Shown here piece after piece: positions 46,575 through 58,223 of a DNA stretch of 64,000 nucleotides. Position numbers and translations under genes: made by a program. The notes under the pieces were generated by a model, which saw nothing but the letters and a program-made list of their open reading frames with translations, did no database searches and was not told where the DNA came from. Origin of the DNA: Hyperoplus lanceolatus (Eukaryota > Chordata > Actinopteri > Uranoscopiformes > Ammodytidae); assembly GCA_026929865.2 (NCBI GenBank), contig CM049414.1, positions 2,234,001 to 2,298,000 on the forward strand, given 5' to 3'. Position 1 is the first letter of the stretch; each line of letters starts with the position of its first letter.

Positions 46575-47393
46575 ATCCCTGTGGCTGTTGGGGACATTGA
46601 ACCCACGTGGTTAATGTTCAACGCTCCCATTGCTGAGGGGGGAGCTGTGGTCCCAGGGTCTGAGGTGTCGCAAGGGGCGGTAACCCTCAAACACCATAGG
46701 TGGCACCAGTGGTCAGGGAAATATTCCGACTGAAGAATGAGTCATTGTAGGATATATTATCCCGGGGGAATCCAAAGGCAGATGCAATGTACCGACAGGC
46801 CTGAAGGGTTGTAGCCTCTGCTGTGAAAGAGGCAAAGCAGCGGGTATGGTAGAAGTTCGGAGAAGACGTGGAGAGATCCGACCAACATGCCCTCTATGGT
46901 AGGCAGAGCTTGACGCTGATGGGAGATCATTGTCTATATCTCTGGTGGAATTCACTGAAGAATAACAACTCCACAGTGGCAAAGCCCTGGGGATAAATGA
47001 GAGCCATACAGAAATACTGAAAGCTCCGGCTGTGACTTGTCTTGGATGACACATCTCTTTAGCATTCTGTTGAATCTTGGGACAGTGCAAAAGGAGTGGC
47101 ACCTGGGTTGGTGGTTCCCCTGTTCAAAAAGAGGGATAAGAGAGTGTGTGCCAACTAAAGTGGTATCACACTTCTGAGCCTCCCTGGTGAAGTCTACTCA
47201 AAGGTGCTGGAAAGGAAGGTCAGTCGGTAGTCGAACCTCAGACTGAAGAAGAACAATGCGGATTCCGTCCTGGCCATGGAACGAAGGACCAGCTTCTCAC
47301 TCTTTCAATGATCCTGGAGGGGGCTTGGGAGTATGCTCATCAGGTCTATATGTGTTTTGTGAATCTGGAGAAGGCGTATGACCAGGTTATGGG
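46575..47393 (+). pseudogene. RTE/Rex3-like retrotransposon relic, endonuclease-RT linker and RT start
   Basis: Broken plus-strand frames follow the order of an RTE-type protein. The region before RT is recognisable at about 46790-46870 (YRQA, VASAVKEAKQRVW), followed by LSWMTHLFSILLNLGTVQKE-like sequence near 47030-47100. Then comes VVPLFKKRDKRVCAN at about 47112-47157 and LLSLPGEVYSKVLERKV. In a shifted frame CGFRPGHGTKDQLLTLS and ILEGAWEYAHQVYMCFVNLE carry on to KAYDQ at about 47385. Several stops and frameshifts occur, and the sequence ends before the catalytic YADD box. The nested element at 26389-26907 holds the carboxyl end of a similar protein. Strand and order are clear; the 5' limit is approximate. 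Confidence 0.72.
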
Positions 47394-47593
47394 GTGAGGG
47401 GGTCCCTTCTCATGGCCAGCTCTATACGCTTTAAAGCCACTACGAGTAAGATGGCACGTTGGCGTCCCCTTTGGACAAAAGCGGTAGTATTTTTACGACG
47501 CCCGCTGTCGCAAAGCTGTTTTCTAGCGTGTGCCAGGCGTGCAAGTGTGAACTGAGAAGGGCGCAATATAGTGCATGTCCGTGTGTTGAAAGT

Positions 47594-47740
47594 GTGAGGA
47601 CTCTTTTCGGCTCTGTGAGAGTGGTTTTCACACTGCATCAACTAATGCCAGTCACTGCCACACACACCTGATTGCAATGAGTTGATGCAGCAGTGTCACC
47701 TAACTACTCTCTCTCACGGAGCTGAAAGACGTGTCCTCAC
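47594..47740. repeat. Imperfect inverted repeat (hairpin)
   Basis: The arm starting GTGAGGACTCTTTTCGGCTC (from about 47594 to 47643) pairs with the reverse complement of 47680-47740, which starts GTGAGGACACGTCTTTCAGC. Both arms then run through GTGAGAG and a CAC..TGCATCAACT block. About 36 bases separate the arms. It may be the core of a fold-back or TTAA-type element extending to 48682. Confidence 0.6.
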
Positions 47741-47880
47741 AGAAAGCGAATGAACGAGAGATGGCAGTTAGTATGGATCACGATGAGGTAATGTGTTTGT
47801 GTTGTTGATGTAAATAATGACTATTTCAGATAATGGTTATCTGATGATGGTGAAGCAAAGCAAAAAAAAAAAATAATAAA

Positions 47881-48335
47881 TGCCTCGTTTTTAACAGGAA
47901 AAAGGATTGGAACTTAATAGTGTGGAAGTCAACTTTGAAGATATTTTTTTCACTGATTTGTGTGGTATTTTTAGCCGGTAACTTCCGAGCTAGCTTCGAG
48001 ACAAGCATTCAGCTTTTGCTCATAAAAACATAATTCTATTACCCACACCAGTCTGGAAATGCCTCGTTTTTAACAGGACAAAAGATTGGAACTTAATAGT
48101 GTGGAAGTCAACTTTGAAGATATTTTTTCACTGATTTTAGTGGTATTTTTTGTTTATTTTATCGTCTGAGTCTTACTTTTAGCGTTAGCGCCCATGTAGC
48201 TTCGGTTGTAGCACCAAGTTTTGCTCATAACACGCTGTTTATATTCCCCACAGCATTATGAAAATGACTCGTTTTTAACATGACAAAGGATGGGAAGATA
48301 TTCCTGTAGAAATCAAACTTTGAAGCTACTGTTTT
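47881..48335 (+). repeat. Three-unit tandem repeat, periods about 179 and 205 bp
   Basis: Each unit begins TGCCTCGTTTTTAACAGG or ATGACTCGTTTTTAACATG (47881, 48060 and 48265) and continues AAGGATTGGAACTTAATAGT, GGAAGTCAACTTTGAAGATA and TTTTTTCACTGATTT. Units one and two are nearly identical over the first 75 bases; unit three is more diverged. TTTTGCTCATAA recurs in the second half of units one and two. Confidence 0.75.
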
Positions 48336-48569
48336 CACTGGTTTTAATAATGTCAGGTCATGTCAAACTGTTCTCAAAGTATGGCTTAGCTCCGGGTAAA
48401 CACTGTGTTCGCAGTCACGCAGTGTCTCTCTAGTATCACGAGAGCACGGCAGAGACAGTGGGAGAGCCCCATGGACATATAAAGAAAGCCCGGCAGAGAG
48501 GTGGGAGGGGCCAGCCAGATCGCACAAATATAGGTCATCCTGAGACCAGAGGACAATCAGGGTATAGAG

Positions 48570-48682
48570 GCTTGCTACAATAAATGATCTGAACGGGTTT
48601 TTCAGCAAACATCTAAAAAAATAAGTATTAGGGACTACTTAGACCATATAAAATTGACAGCAAAGTGCATAATATGTGAGCT
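48570..48682 (-). mobile_element. TTAA-target element, family 2, copy B (one end)
   Basis: Reverse-complemented from TTAA at 48683-48686 it reads AGCTCACATATTATGCACTT, TGGTCTAAGTAGTCCCTAAT and TTTGCTGAAAAA, matching the first about 110 bases of the element at 20841-21344. The other end was not identified with confidence; a TTAA followed by AGCC at 47431-47438 is a possible partner. Confidence 0.6.
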
Positions 48683-48686
48683 TTAA

Positions 48687-49408
48687 GAAAAAACCCTGAG
48701 GGTGTGTTTTTGTTTGAGACTGCTGCACTGCACTGCTGCTAACACATAGCCATGCAAGAAGGAATTTGGAATAGCTTATTTAACACAGTATAATAATGGC
48801 TTGTCGTTATTTCAAAGTGGAGGTTTAGCTCTTCCAATAGCCCTTCTTTGGGTTTGTGAACAAAGTTAAATTCATTAAAACAAATGACTGAACACGCCAC
48901 AAAAGATTGACTCTAATGCACTTCCCAGTCAAATGTGCAACAAAGCCGAACAAAGAAGTTCTGCGTGTCAGTGTGTGCCCTTGAGTGTATTCTATCCACA
49001 TTAACAGAGCATTCATTGTGAGGTGGTCAGCAGCATGCCAGATATAGTCTGTCTGGTAGTGCACCTCTGTTCAGCTCCACCTGAAGTTTATCATCACATC
49101 TGTCTGTCAAAAACCTAAATATGCGTGAGTCACTTCCGTCCTCGGAGACGGGTCAAAAAACACACACATCTGCCTCCCTTTACAAGCTCCTGCCTCAGTA
49201 CTTCACAGCAGCAAGAAGCAGAGAAAAGCAGTCTTTTAATGTGAGAGACACATGCAGGCCTTTCTCCCCAGAGAGCACAGTAATCTGATTTGAATTCAGC
49301 TGGTGGGGTTATTATCACATGTTAAGCAGCAGCAGAGAACTCCATGGACACACAGCATGTAGATGACAACAGACTACACATATAGACATTAAATATACTC
49401 TACACATG
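48687..49408. other. No gene recognised
   Basis: No coding block or repeat end was seen. Confidence 0.5.
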
Positions 49409-50285
49409 CCCTGCGTTCCAATCCCCATACTTCCCTGCTATTTGGTATGCCAGAAAAAGAATTAGGATGTCTCAATACATGCACGTCAATTGTAGTATGC
49501 TGGAATACATAAATGCCCAACCAACTCCAATAGCATTTTGCAGTATTCGTCTTTATTTTTGACATTTCTCGACATAATGAAATAATGATAATCCTAATCT
49601 GATTTCTTTTCTCTCCTGTAGCCCTGAAACTCTTCTGTACTTAAAGAGGACCTATGATGCTTTTTGACTTTTATGACCTATAAACGTTGTTATGATGATT
49701 CATAGTCATGCTTAACCATACTAAATTATCAAATAATGACTTACATGCATTTCGACATATTCCCTGCTGACCGTCTGGGGTGTCTGTGCAGAGCACTAAA
49801 CACTATTCTAGCCAGTCGAGAAGTCACGTCTTCAAAGCGGTCTACCCTTTCATAATTTGTGACGTCGCATAAAACTTTGTGACGTCTCCACGCGGATGTT
49901 TCCATGTATGGTAATGCTGTCACTTCCCTGTTCGCGTCTGCCTCGCGCCCTTATAGGTCCATGCTCGCGCTTCCCGCCACTGAAAGTGTTCCGGAAGGAA
50001 GGTAACCAATCACAACGGAGTGGGGTTTGCAGGAGGGGGGGGGGAGGGGAGCGGAGATGGCCGAAGCACAGGCGGAGGGAGCCGAAGCACACACACTCAA
50101 GTGTTGACAGGATGTGCTGGATCGCCAAAATAAGAGAAAGAGCTTCCCGAAAATCTACGTAGTTTTTTGTGATGTGATTCGTGTCAGGTTGCTCTATAGC
50201 AGTGTAAAACAAGAAATTAAGACCAGAAAAGTAGCATAATAGGTCGTCTTTAAGTATGTAGTGTAGTAAAAAGAAAGAGAACCCC
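49409..50285. mobile_element. MITE with GTTCCAATCC/CATACT ends, copy 2, interrupted
   Basis: From CCCTGCGTTCCAATCCCCAT it follows the reverse complement of copy 1 (32552-32838), through GGATGTCTCAATACATGCAC, CATTTCTCGACATAATG and CCTGAAACTCTTCTGTAC at 49640. A 605-bp TTAA-type element then intervenes, and copy 2 resumes at 50254 with GTATGTAGTGTAGTAAAAAG. Its last about 25 bases do not match the expected terminal repeat. Confidence 0.72.
49645..50249. mobile_element. TTAA-target element, family 3, 605 bp
   Basis: TTAA at 49641-49644 and 50250-50253 flanks ends AGAGGACCTATGATGCTTTT (left) and, reverse-complemented, AGACGACCTATTATGCTACT (right). The uninterrupted related MITE at 32552-32838 reads TGTACTTTAGTATGTAGTG across the equivalent site, which confirms the insertion point. 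The interior is GC-richer, with a G tract at 50031-50045. The 178-codon minus frame across it resembles no transposase. Confidence 0.8.
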
Positions 50286-50750
50286 AGTCTGCTTTGAGAT
50301 ATTTGTCTGGGAGAGACCTTGCTTAATGCAGTACAACTACCTTGTTCCCTCACAAATAACTTTTTTAAATTGATAAAAATAAACAATTCTTATTTATATT
50401 TTTGAAAGCATTCATAGTTTACAGCATTTTTTCACACCTACTCCTAAAACTTTTGCACAGTGCAGCACAGAGCCTGCTGTGTGACTGCAGTATCTCACCA
50501 CCAGAAGCAGACGCTTGCCCTGCTCTACAGAGTCCAGCAGTGCAGTAGACAATCCGCAGCAGTAGCAGGAGATACACTGAGGCCTGACCCACTTTCAGAG
50601 CTCACTACCAGGGGAGGGTCTTCTCCTCTGCTGGGGGGAACGAGGGGTGCTGGACGGAGGAACAAACATCTTCTACTGTATAAGCTCACCGATATCACCT
50701 CAGATCCAACCACACACACACACACGCACGCACGCACACACGCACGCACG

Positions 50751-50782
<32 letters not shown>

Positions 50783-51903
50783 TCAGAACATGTTATGGAA
50801 AGCATCCGGGTGTCAAAAAGTGTGACAGATGACCACCAGGTCAGGCAGGGCGCTCTTTGAAGGGCCATCTCTGTCACAGCCCCTCTCACTGGTACTGAGC
50901 TAACCACTGTCTAGCATTCACCTTGTGGTGTCTGTCACATAAACCTTTTTTTTCTTTTCTCTTTCTTTTCTTCCCCCTTTCTTTCGTTTTGTCTTTAGTA
51001 TTTCAGCTGGGCGCTTAAAGAGCTTTGTCCACAAAATAAGAATTGTGATAATTAATGGCACAACAATGTTTCTCATTTAAAATCTAATCTAAAGGAGGTG
51101 GACACAAATGATTCAACCTAATTGAAAAGCTAAATGCAATAACACCGCTCTCCCACAACCCTAATGTGTTTCTTGAATGTGTGTGTGTGGAATGAGGTAG
51201 GGTCCTCAGAGTTGGGTAATATCACAGGTGCTAATGTGGTTCCAGTAACCTTCCTTTTAGGGATGCCTTAGGTAAGCACCATCTCTGGACACATTGTTGG
51301 AGAGCAAAATTAGGTTTCAGCATTGTGCTGTAGTGTGAGTGTTATTATCAGTGCGTCTTATAAGGAGAGCTTGGAAAACTGGAAAACACTGCATTTTTTG
51401 TGAAAAAGGTTGATGTGCTCATATTTCTCAAAATGTGCAAATTAAAGTTGAAATGCTGAAAGTTTTAGTGGCAGATGAAAACAATAAGGCTGAAATAGCA
51501 ATAAGTTAAATTAAAGATAAGCTGTGTAAGTTTTAGTGTAAGCGCTGATTTGAAGTCGGAGTATCAGTTAAAATCCAAGCAAGGAGTCGAAATTGTCGAA
51601 GTGCACGTCACTCACTAGATAGAAGTACCACTTTCGATGTCATTCTAGCTGTGTGTGCCTCACTGAGTACACAACGCGGATACTGGTCGCTAACATTGTG
51701 ATCAGAAAAAAAAAACCAAGAGAATAAGTTATCATTGCGGTTCAATTCTCATTTAACAATAGTGCTAAATGAAAAGAGTAGAAAACCCAGTCAAGTTGCA
51801 CAAGTTTGATTTTCATCTAGTTAATGTTCTGTTGAGATTCTATCTTTCAAGGAGTGAGTTGAAACAAATTTGATAGAGCATACGACTCGCTGATGAAAGC
51901 TTT
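50286..51903. other. No gene recognised
   Basis: Contains the (CA)n/(CACG)n array at 50710-50782 and T-rich tracts at 50945-51000. The remainder is unassigned. Confidence 0.5.
50710..50782. repeat. Compound (CA)n and (CACG)n microsatellite
   Basis: CA units enclose two blocks of CACG-type units (about 50724-50737 and 50741-50755). The CpG content is unusual for a vertebrate dinucleotide array. Confidence 0.95.
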
Positions 51904-51914
51904 GGTATGTGTAG

Positions 51915-52100
51915 TTTTTTTTTTGAGATTTTTTTTTGGCATTTTTATGCTTTATTGATAGTGTAGAGACAGAGTTGAAATGGGGCAGAGAGGGGAGTGA
52001 CAGACAGAGAATGACCGCGGGCTGGAATCGAACCCGGGTCCGCTGCTGGCCGAGGCCCATGGGGGGGGGGGCCCTACCAACTGAGCTAAGGGTGCCCCCA
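51915..52100 (-). mobile_element. tRNA-headed SINE with 11-bp target duplication
   Basis: GGTATGTGTAG (51904-51914) and GGTATCTGTAG (52101-52111) differ at one base and flank the element. On the minus strand the head is CCTTAGCTCAGTTGGTAGGG, with the B box GGTTCGATTCC at 52024-52034. The tail is AATAAAGCATAAAAATGCC then A residues. It is very close to the SINE at 10567-10753. Confidence 0.88.
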
Positions 52101-52111
52101 GGTATCTGTAG

Positions 52112-55100
52112 TTTTACCAATTGGGTATCTGAGTGTCTGGCGCTAAAATCAAATGTGGTGCGCAGTTAGTTCCGTGTTTTACATCCATCAGCAATAGGTT
52201 CATTCCATTTTATTCAGAACAGGGGGAACTTCTGACTCCGTAGCACCAAGTTCTGACATGTGTGTGTTCCACTTCAAATGGAAATTTCTTTACATTTTGA
52301 TCAGAATTGGTCCTAGGTCCGAACTTTTCTAAATGAACCCATGCGTCAACTTTAGATCTATTGAGCATGTACACGCCCAAAACTGAGGCTAGAGGGAGCA
52401 AAGAGGCAATATTTAAAGCTAAGTGCCACTGACAAATCTTCAGTATTTGACCAGTTGAAAATGAGAATGTGTCGGGTATAATAGCTAAGTCGACCTGTTG
52501 TGCTAAACTAGTTTAAGAGAGATTGCTTGTTTATTTTGGGTGCCTTGGGGGCTGTTGAAGAGGATGATGAGAGGAAAAATGTGTTAGTGAATGCTGCCTT
52601 TGATTCTGTCTGACTGATCTCAGATCTGCCAAAACTAAATTAACATGACAACGTTATACTTGTTGGGTTGCCGTCCAACCTGAACCTTTTTAATCGATCT
52701 TTTCGAAAAAACAATTAATGACGAACCAACACGTTAGCAGAACATAACTGAACCTGGATGCTGGTTTAACTGAATATTAAAAGGGTATGTTTTATTTCTT
52801 TGAACAGAGCTGCAGAGCTTTTATAATCATGGTCCAGGCAGACACACACACACAGACACACACACACACACAGTTTCTCATGAAAACAAAGAGACGAGAA
52901 AGGAGTAGAAGGGGGACACATTTTGATGTCCTGGAGAGGCCTCGAAGCTAGGGCGACACAAGTAGCTGACCCCCTCACCATTCTGAACCTCCATAGTTCC
53001 CATTGAGGCCCAGTACATGTGTCTCTCAAAGATGACATAGTTTGGATTTGGAGGTGACATGCCAGTGCGTCCTATATGATTGGTCCTCTCACCACCAGTT
53101 GTCAAGACCAGGATTAGTGAGGACAGCCAAAGAGGTGGACCCAACCCCATGTGGTGAGCCTGGTAAAACCCTTTCAACCCCACCCCGATAAGAGCACCAA
53201 TAGGGTCTCTTTATCATGGTGCAGATGGAAATGCCTGCAGAGAGGGGGCCAAAGTGCGGTATGTGGCTATACTATTATGCTTGTCTTTTGTTGAAAAATG
53301 CTACCGCTGGGGAGAGTGAAGGAGGGGATTTAATCTTCTTTCTAAAGGCAAACATTGCAAGCGTCGGAGCAGAGTGTGATCTAACTCTTAACTCCAGCTG
53401 TGTGCTTGATACAAGAGGCCTTCAAAAAGGTCCAACATACTACCTGGGACTTATCTTGGATGGGGCCTCATCCAGTTTTTTGTTGGTCTGAATTGACCTG
53501 ATAGCAACTGGAGCTAAGCCTGGACCGGCACAAAGGAGAAAAGGTTCAGTAAAAAAAAAAAAAAGGTTTGTGGTGCATTTTACAGCTCAACCAAGATTGG
53601 TCTTCTGTCTAAAAAGGAGGGAATTTAAAGCTGTCAACACCAACATGTTGATTAACACACATGTAGCCAATCATGTAATAACTGCCGATGACGCAAAACT
53701 TTTTGAATTTTTTTAATGTGATAAAAGACAATAATGGAGTAACTTGCCAGTGAAGTAATACAGTTTCTGAACCAATAACGTAAGAAATGCTTGCCCATAA
53801 TGTAAGAAGTTATTAGATAATTGGCTGCTTGAAATAGTAAGGGTAAGTGTCATGAAAGTGTGATACGTTACATTTTCGGCTCTACCTTAAATTTACATTG
53901 AATATCATTCAGACATGGATAGTCAAATTTGTTATGTTAAGGATATATGCCCAAAAATGAACACCATCGTTTTATGCTATCATGTAAAACAAATTGAGTC
54001 CTTGTGTTGATATACTTTGAGGTCCTGTGCTGACCCTCATGAACATTGGCAGATTCATGCAACAGACTCAGCTGTTCAAGGTGCAAATGTGTTTGAGATG
54101 AAAAAGAACTACACCTGCTAGTGCAAGATAATTGCACTTAATTGCACGTTATTCTCATTGGTTTGACGATCAAACCAAACTAATGGGTGGTCCCAAACCC
54201 CTTTGGCCCATAGACCTATTTAGTAATCCATCCATAGTCAGATTGATACTTCGTAAAGTCCTGTAATTGTCAATAGCATCTCCGGTTGTCATCATGTTTC
54301 AAGTTAGCTCGTTTTAAAATCTAAAATGTTCACAGCTGGTTGGTTAAAACTGGATGTTTTAAAAAAACCTTTCAGGGTTGAATGAATACAGTTTGTATAT
54401 AATACAAAGCCAAGACCATTACAAATGGAGTTTGTGGACCATTTGGGTCAGGTGCTCAGGTTTTTTTAAGGCCTTTCTAAGACTCTGCATGGTCGCAGGT
54501 ATTTGGCTGGCTTTCATTAGTTGACAACATGTCCCACCACTCACTGAGTCCCAGTGAGGTAATGAAAGCTATCCTCAGAGTAGCAGGTTAATGTGTTTTT
54601 ATTAGCCGTGGTGAGGCTAATAGAGTTGTGATGACTCCACACCTGCCACAACCAGACGTAGGGGGAAAAGGGGGGCGCATCATGAAGTCTACCACACGGC
54701 CCAGGGCTGTCTATGGGCAAGAGTGCAGCTGAAAGATAAAGAATGTTTGACAGAGACGCATTGCTATGGAATGACAAAAACGCTGACACACATTGTCTCT
54801 CCACACCAGTTTCTTGCATCGCTGTTCTTACTAGAATTTCACTTAAATAAGTGGAGGAGAAAGGAAATTGCATAGAGAAACAAGTCATTAAGGGCCCTGT
54901 CTAGGTGAACTATTCCTTCCTTATCCCTCTCTCAGAGATATAATTTGGCTGATTTTCTTTCACGGACAACTACTTTTCACTCATCCACCCTCCATAAATT
55001 CTCCAATTATTGGTCATTACATTAGCCTGAAATACCCCTTCATTAAGGTTATATCCTATTGTTAAAAAAAATATCCTTACCCCACCAGCAACAAATTGAT

Positions 55101-56980
55101 ACCACAGAAAGAACCAAATTAGCTATATGAGTTAATTTTGCTCCAAATCATAGTCACAGTGAGGATTAGGGAAAGGCTACTTTCACAGTGTCACTTTGCT
55201 TCAAGTGATAGGTAGTGATGGAATGGGCTTGATAACTAAAACTCCAGTGTGATCTAATGCCTTTCGGTTTAAATCCCATTCTAATTTAAAGGCCTTATTG
55301 CAACTATTAGCCTATTTCAAGGAGGCCCAATTACCAGTTTTACAAGATTAGATTACCCAGTGTGCACAGCGAAATTTAGCTGCACCTTCCTCAAATTGGT
55401 GCTACCAGAGGATTGGTGAAACAGTGACTACTAGCTAGCTATCTAGCATGTGCAAAGCAATATTCTGCAGACAGACAGTGGCTGGGACATCCAAACCAGA
55501 CTGTAACATTTCATTGAAGATGAACTGTAAAACATACTACTTTCAAACTAAAAGGCAAAGGTTGCTTCTTCTGTTATGGACTCTCTGACACTTAGGCTTT
55601 CCCACTCCTTGACAATCATTGTCATTAACATACCAATAAACTTAGCAACATTTGAAATAAAACACTGTCAAACATCTTTGCATTAGGAAATTAGGAACTT
55701 TTTTTTACATCGTCATCATTGTTTTATTTCTAATGTTCATGGGTGATGACACAATAACATGCGGTCAAAACTATTCACCAACAAATAAAACATTCTGATT
55801 CTAGACAGGTTGAGTTAAAGATGTTTGGATCTAGGCTTGATACCCGTGACAATACTTTTTCTTCTCGGTTTTCATGACATTTAAGAAAATATATTTTGAG
55901 AAAAAAATGCATTTCCACTGTTTGTATTTAATATTCTTAAAAATGATGACGCATTACTATGCATGCAATATAATGCAGTAAAGAGATAACAACTCATCTA
56001 TTTTCACAATGTGAGTAAGGTTGCTTACTTTTAGGCTGTATCTACTTAGCCTCCTCCTGATTTGTGATCTTTGAACTAGTGGAGAAAAAACCATACTATG
56101 TTTTACCAAAGTTAAACCTTAAACAAAGTCAAAGAGGAGAGAGCCTGGAAGGGACAAGAAATACACCTTGGCTATGTTAAAGCATGCAGTGCAAGGTTTT
56201 GGGTTGGCATTTCCCTTTAACTCCAGCAATGTGCAGGTGCCTCTTTAAAAAAAAAGAAGTGAGTTGTCAGATTAGTGTTAATTCCAGTTCAGCCTTGCCG
56301 ACTAAAGCACTGCATGACAAATCACTCAACAGTCGCATGGCAAGGTTAGTTCGACACGGCACCGAAGCAACGAGAGTGTTCAGCGAACAACGTTTCTCTT
56401 GCCAAAATGTAATCAGTTTGGAATTTATTTAATCCTTCAATTCATAGGGCGAATAGTAATATGGCCTTTTCCTTAATCATTGTGTCTCCAGCAGAGTTCA
56501 ATAGCGTGCTACATTCCTCCTCCCAACGTCTCGGCCTGTGTGCACAGAAAAGCCTTTCATTCCCTCTGTCACATCACTCTGACAACAGTGTAAAAATGCA
56601 TGGAACATCTAAAGCACAGGCCAGCAGGCACACGCTGCTGGTTCAGCCCCAACAATAATCCACCTCCAGATCCTTGTAATTCTGTTAAAACAACAGATCA
56701 GGGCAGCCTAGTCTGACGGGGATGAGATCTCTACAGCTTATCTTCCACCTTTTCCCAGTGATTGATGAAATGTATTCTTCTCTGTATTTCAGATTGTTTG
56801 ATTTTTCTGTATGTCTGGTGTCTGAAGACTTGTGTATAGAGTCTGCAATGCATGTAAAGTTTGCATTGTTGATTCATAACTTTTATTGTTTATATTCGTA
56901 TTGTCAGCCCTTCCCCGATGAATTTACATTCACTAGGCCTACTGCTTAAACTCTTTCAAACATCACAACGTTTCCATCAA
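52112..56980. other. No gene recognised
   Basis: The longest unassigned stretch. Besides the (CA)n at 52841-52872 it holds only chance frames and T- or A-rich tracts (for example 53553-53567). It could contain conserved non-coding DNA, but nothing in the sequence alone shows it. Confidence 0.5.
52841..52872. repeat. Interrupted (CA)n microsatellite
   Basis: CA units with one CAGA interruption. Confidence 0.9.
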
Positions 56981-56987
56981 ACTGATG

Positions 56988-57266
56988 GTAAATGGTAAAT
57001 GGACTTGACTTATATAGCGCTTTCTAGCCGATTTTCTCAGCCCCAAAGCGCTTTACATATCTTACCACATTCACCCATTCATACACTCACTCATACACCG
57101 AAGGCAGTAGCTGCCATGCAAGGCGCTCTCTGAACCATCGGGAGCAATTTGGGGTTCAGTGTCTTGCTCAGGGACACTTCGACACGTGGCGGGGAGACGG
57201 GGGATCGAACCTCCGACCCTGCACTCCAGAGGCGATCTCCCTACCCACTTCGCCACTGTCGCCCTG
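56988..57266 (-). mobile_element. tRNA-headed SINE, second family, ACTGATG target duplication
   Basis: ACTGATG at 56981-56987 and 57267-57273 flanks it. On the minus strand it starts GGGCGACAGTGGCGAAGTGG, an A-box-like stretch, with the B box GGTTCGATCCC at 57201-57211. The body contains GAGCAAGACACTGAACCCCA and the 3' part AAAGCGCTATATAAGTC. It ends in repeated CATTTAC words, a short-repeat SINE tail. I recognise this as a common teleost SINE. Its body is unrelated to the other SINEs here, but the TATATAGC/AAAGCGCTTTAC module is shared with the repeats at 5941, 11050 and 30680. Confidence 0.85.
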
Positions 57267-57602
57267 ACTGATGCTTAGGACCTGTACTTTTTCAGCTGTC
57301 AATCAATGCGTTGACGCTTAGGCCTTCTTCAGGACCTATACAATAAAACTGAAACTGCAAACTTGACACATTAAAATCACCTATGGCTTTGTGGAAAGAT
57401 ATTTAGGGTTTATGAGATTGGCACAAACGTTGATACAGATTGTTCCTAAATCTTATTTTAGTAAAACAAATGTAAAAAAAGAGGGACAGATAAAAAAAAA
57501 AAAAAATCATGAAATACAGCTGTAGCCTACATGTTTTTTTGTCAGATTGTTCAATTTTCCCCAGTTAAAGGGTGATCCTAGTTTAGTTAAAAGTAAAACA
57601 AT

Positions 57603-57850
57603 GGCCCTCATTTACTAACAGTGAGTATCCTACGCACAGATTTGGGCTGTTATTTATCAATATTTTCGTTCCCTGAATTTCTTCGTATTCTGAGAACAAA
57701 TTTAGAACTTCCTCAGAAGGCTTAAAGAATATGATTGCTCCACTGTATCTTATGTGACACAACGTTTAACGTTTACCAACTAACTCTGTTATTTAAGTTT
57801 TTTTGTGGCAAGTAAGAACGTTTCCACTCACTTATAAGTAAATGAGGGGC
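57603..57850. mobile_element. MITE with CCTCATTTAC ends, 248 bp
   Basis: Ends GGCCCTCATTTACTAACAGT (left) and, reverse-complemented, GCCCCTCATTTACTTATAAG (right) are flanked by AAT at 57600-57602 and 57851-57853. A 3-bp duplication suggests PIF-Harbinger. No coding content is present. Confidence 0.65.

Positions 57851-57854
<4 letters not shown>

Positions 57855-57913
<59 letters not shown>
57855..57913. repeat. (GA)n microsatellite, about 59 bp
   Basis: Uninterrupted GA array starting directly after the MITE's target repeat. Confidence 0.95.
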
Positions 57914-57916
<3 letters not shown>

Positions 57917-58177
57917 AAAGGTAGACGTATATCTGACTTTTTGACTTATATGTCAATAATAAATCAATTTGATGCTTTGAAGGGACAACAATTGCATGGA
58001 TAATGAATGTTAGTTTAGAAAATCAATTTAGGTGGGACTTCCTTTAATGTAGTCTAATGTAGAAGAAACCTCCGGAATACGCCACACCCACTTCTTGTTG
58101 TGTATCAGGATACAGATACAGATCATTTTGTTGGTTGAACAGATACAGATACAGATAATGACGTCTGACCGCACACG

Positions 58178-58223
58178 GTTGGTGAAGTGACTCAAAATTA
58201 GGGGTTTGAGTCACTTCACCAAC
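58178..58223. repeat. Perfect 19-bp inverted repeat with 8-base loop
   Basis: GTTGGTGAAGTGACTCAAA at 58178-58196 is exactly reverse-complementary to 58205-58223, with ATTAGGGG between. Each arm contains TGACTCA/TGAGTCA, the consensus bound by AP-1 factors. No T run follows and no bacterial-type context exists, so a terminator reading does not apply. Confidence 0.9.

Noticed and set aside
49850..50386. 178-codon minus-strand open frame
   Set aside because: It crosses the border of the TTAA element at 49645-50249 and runs into flanking MITE sequence, so it cannot be an old gene. It has no recognisable domain.
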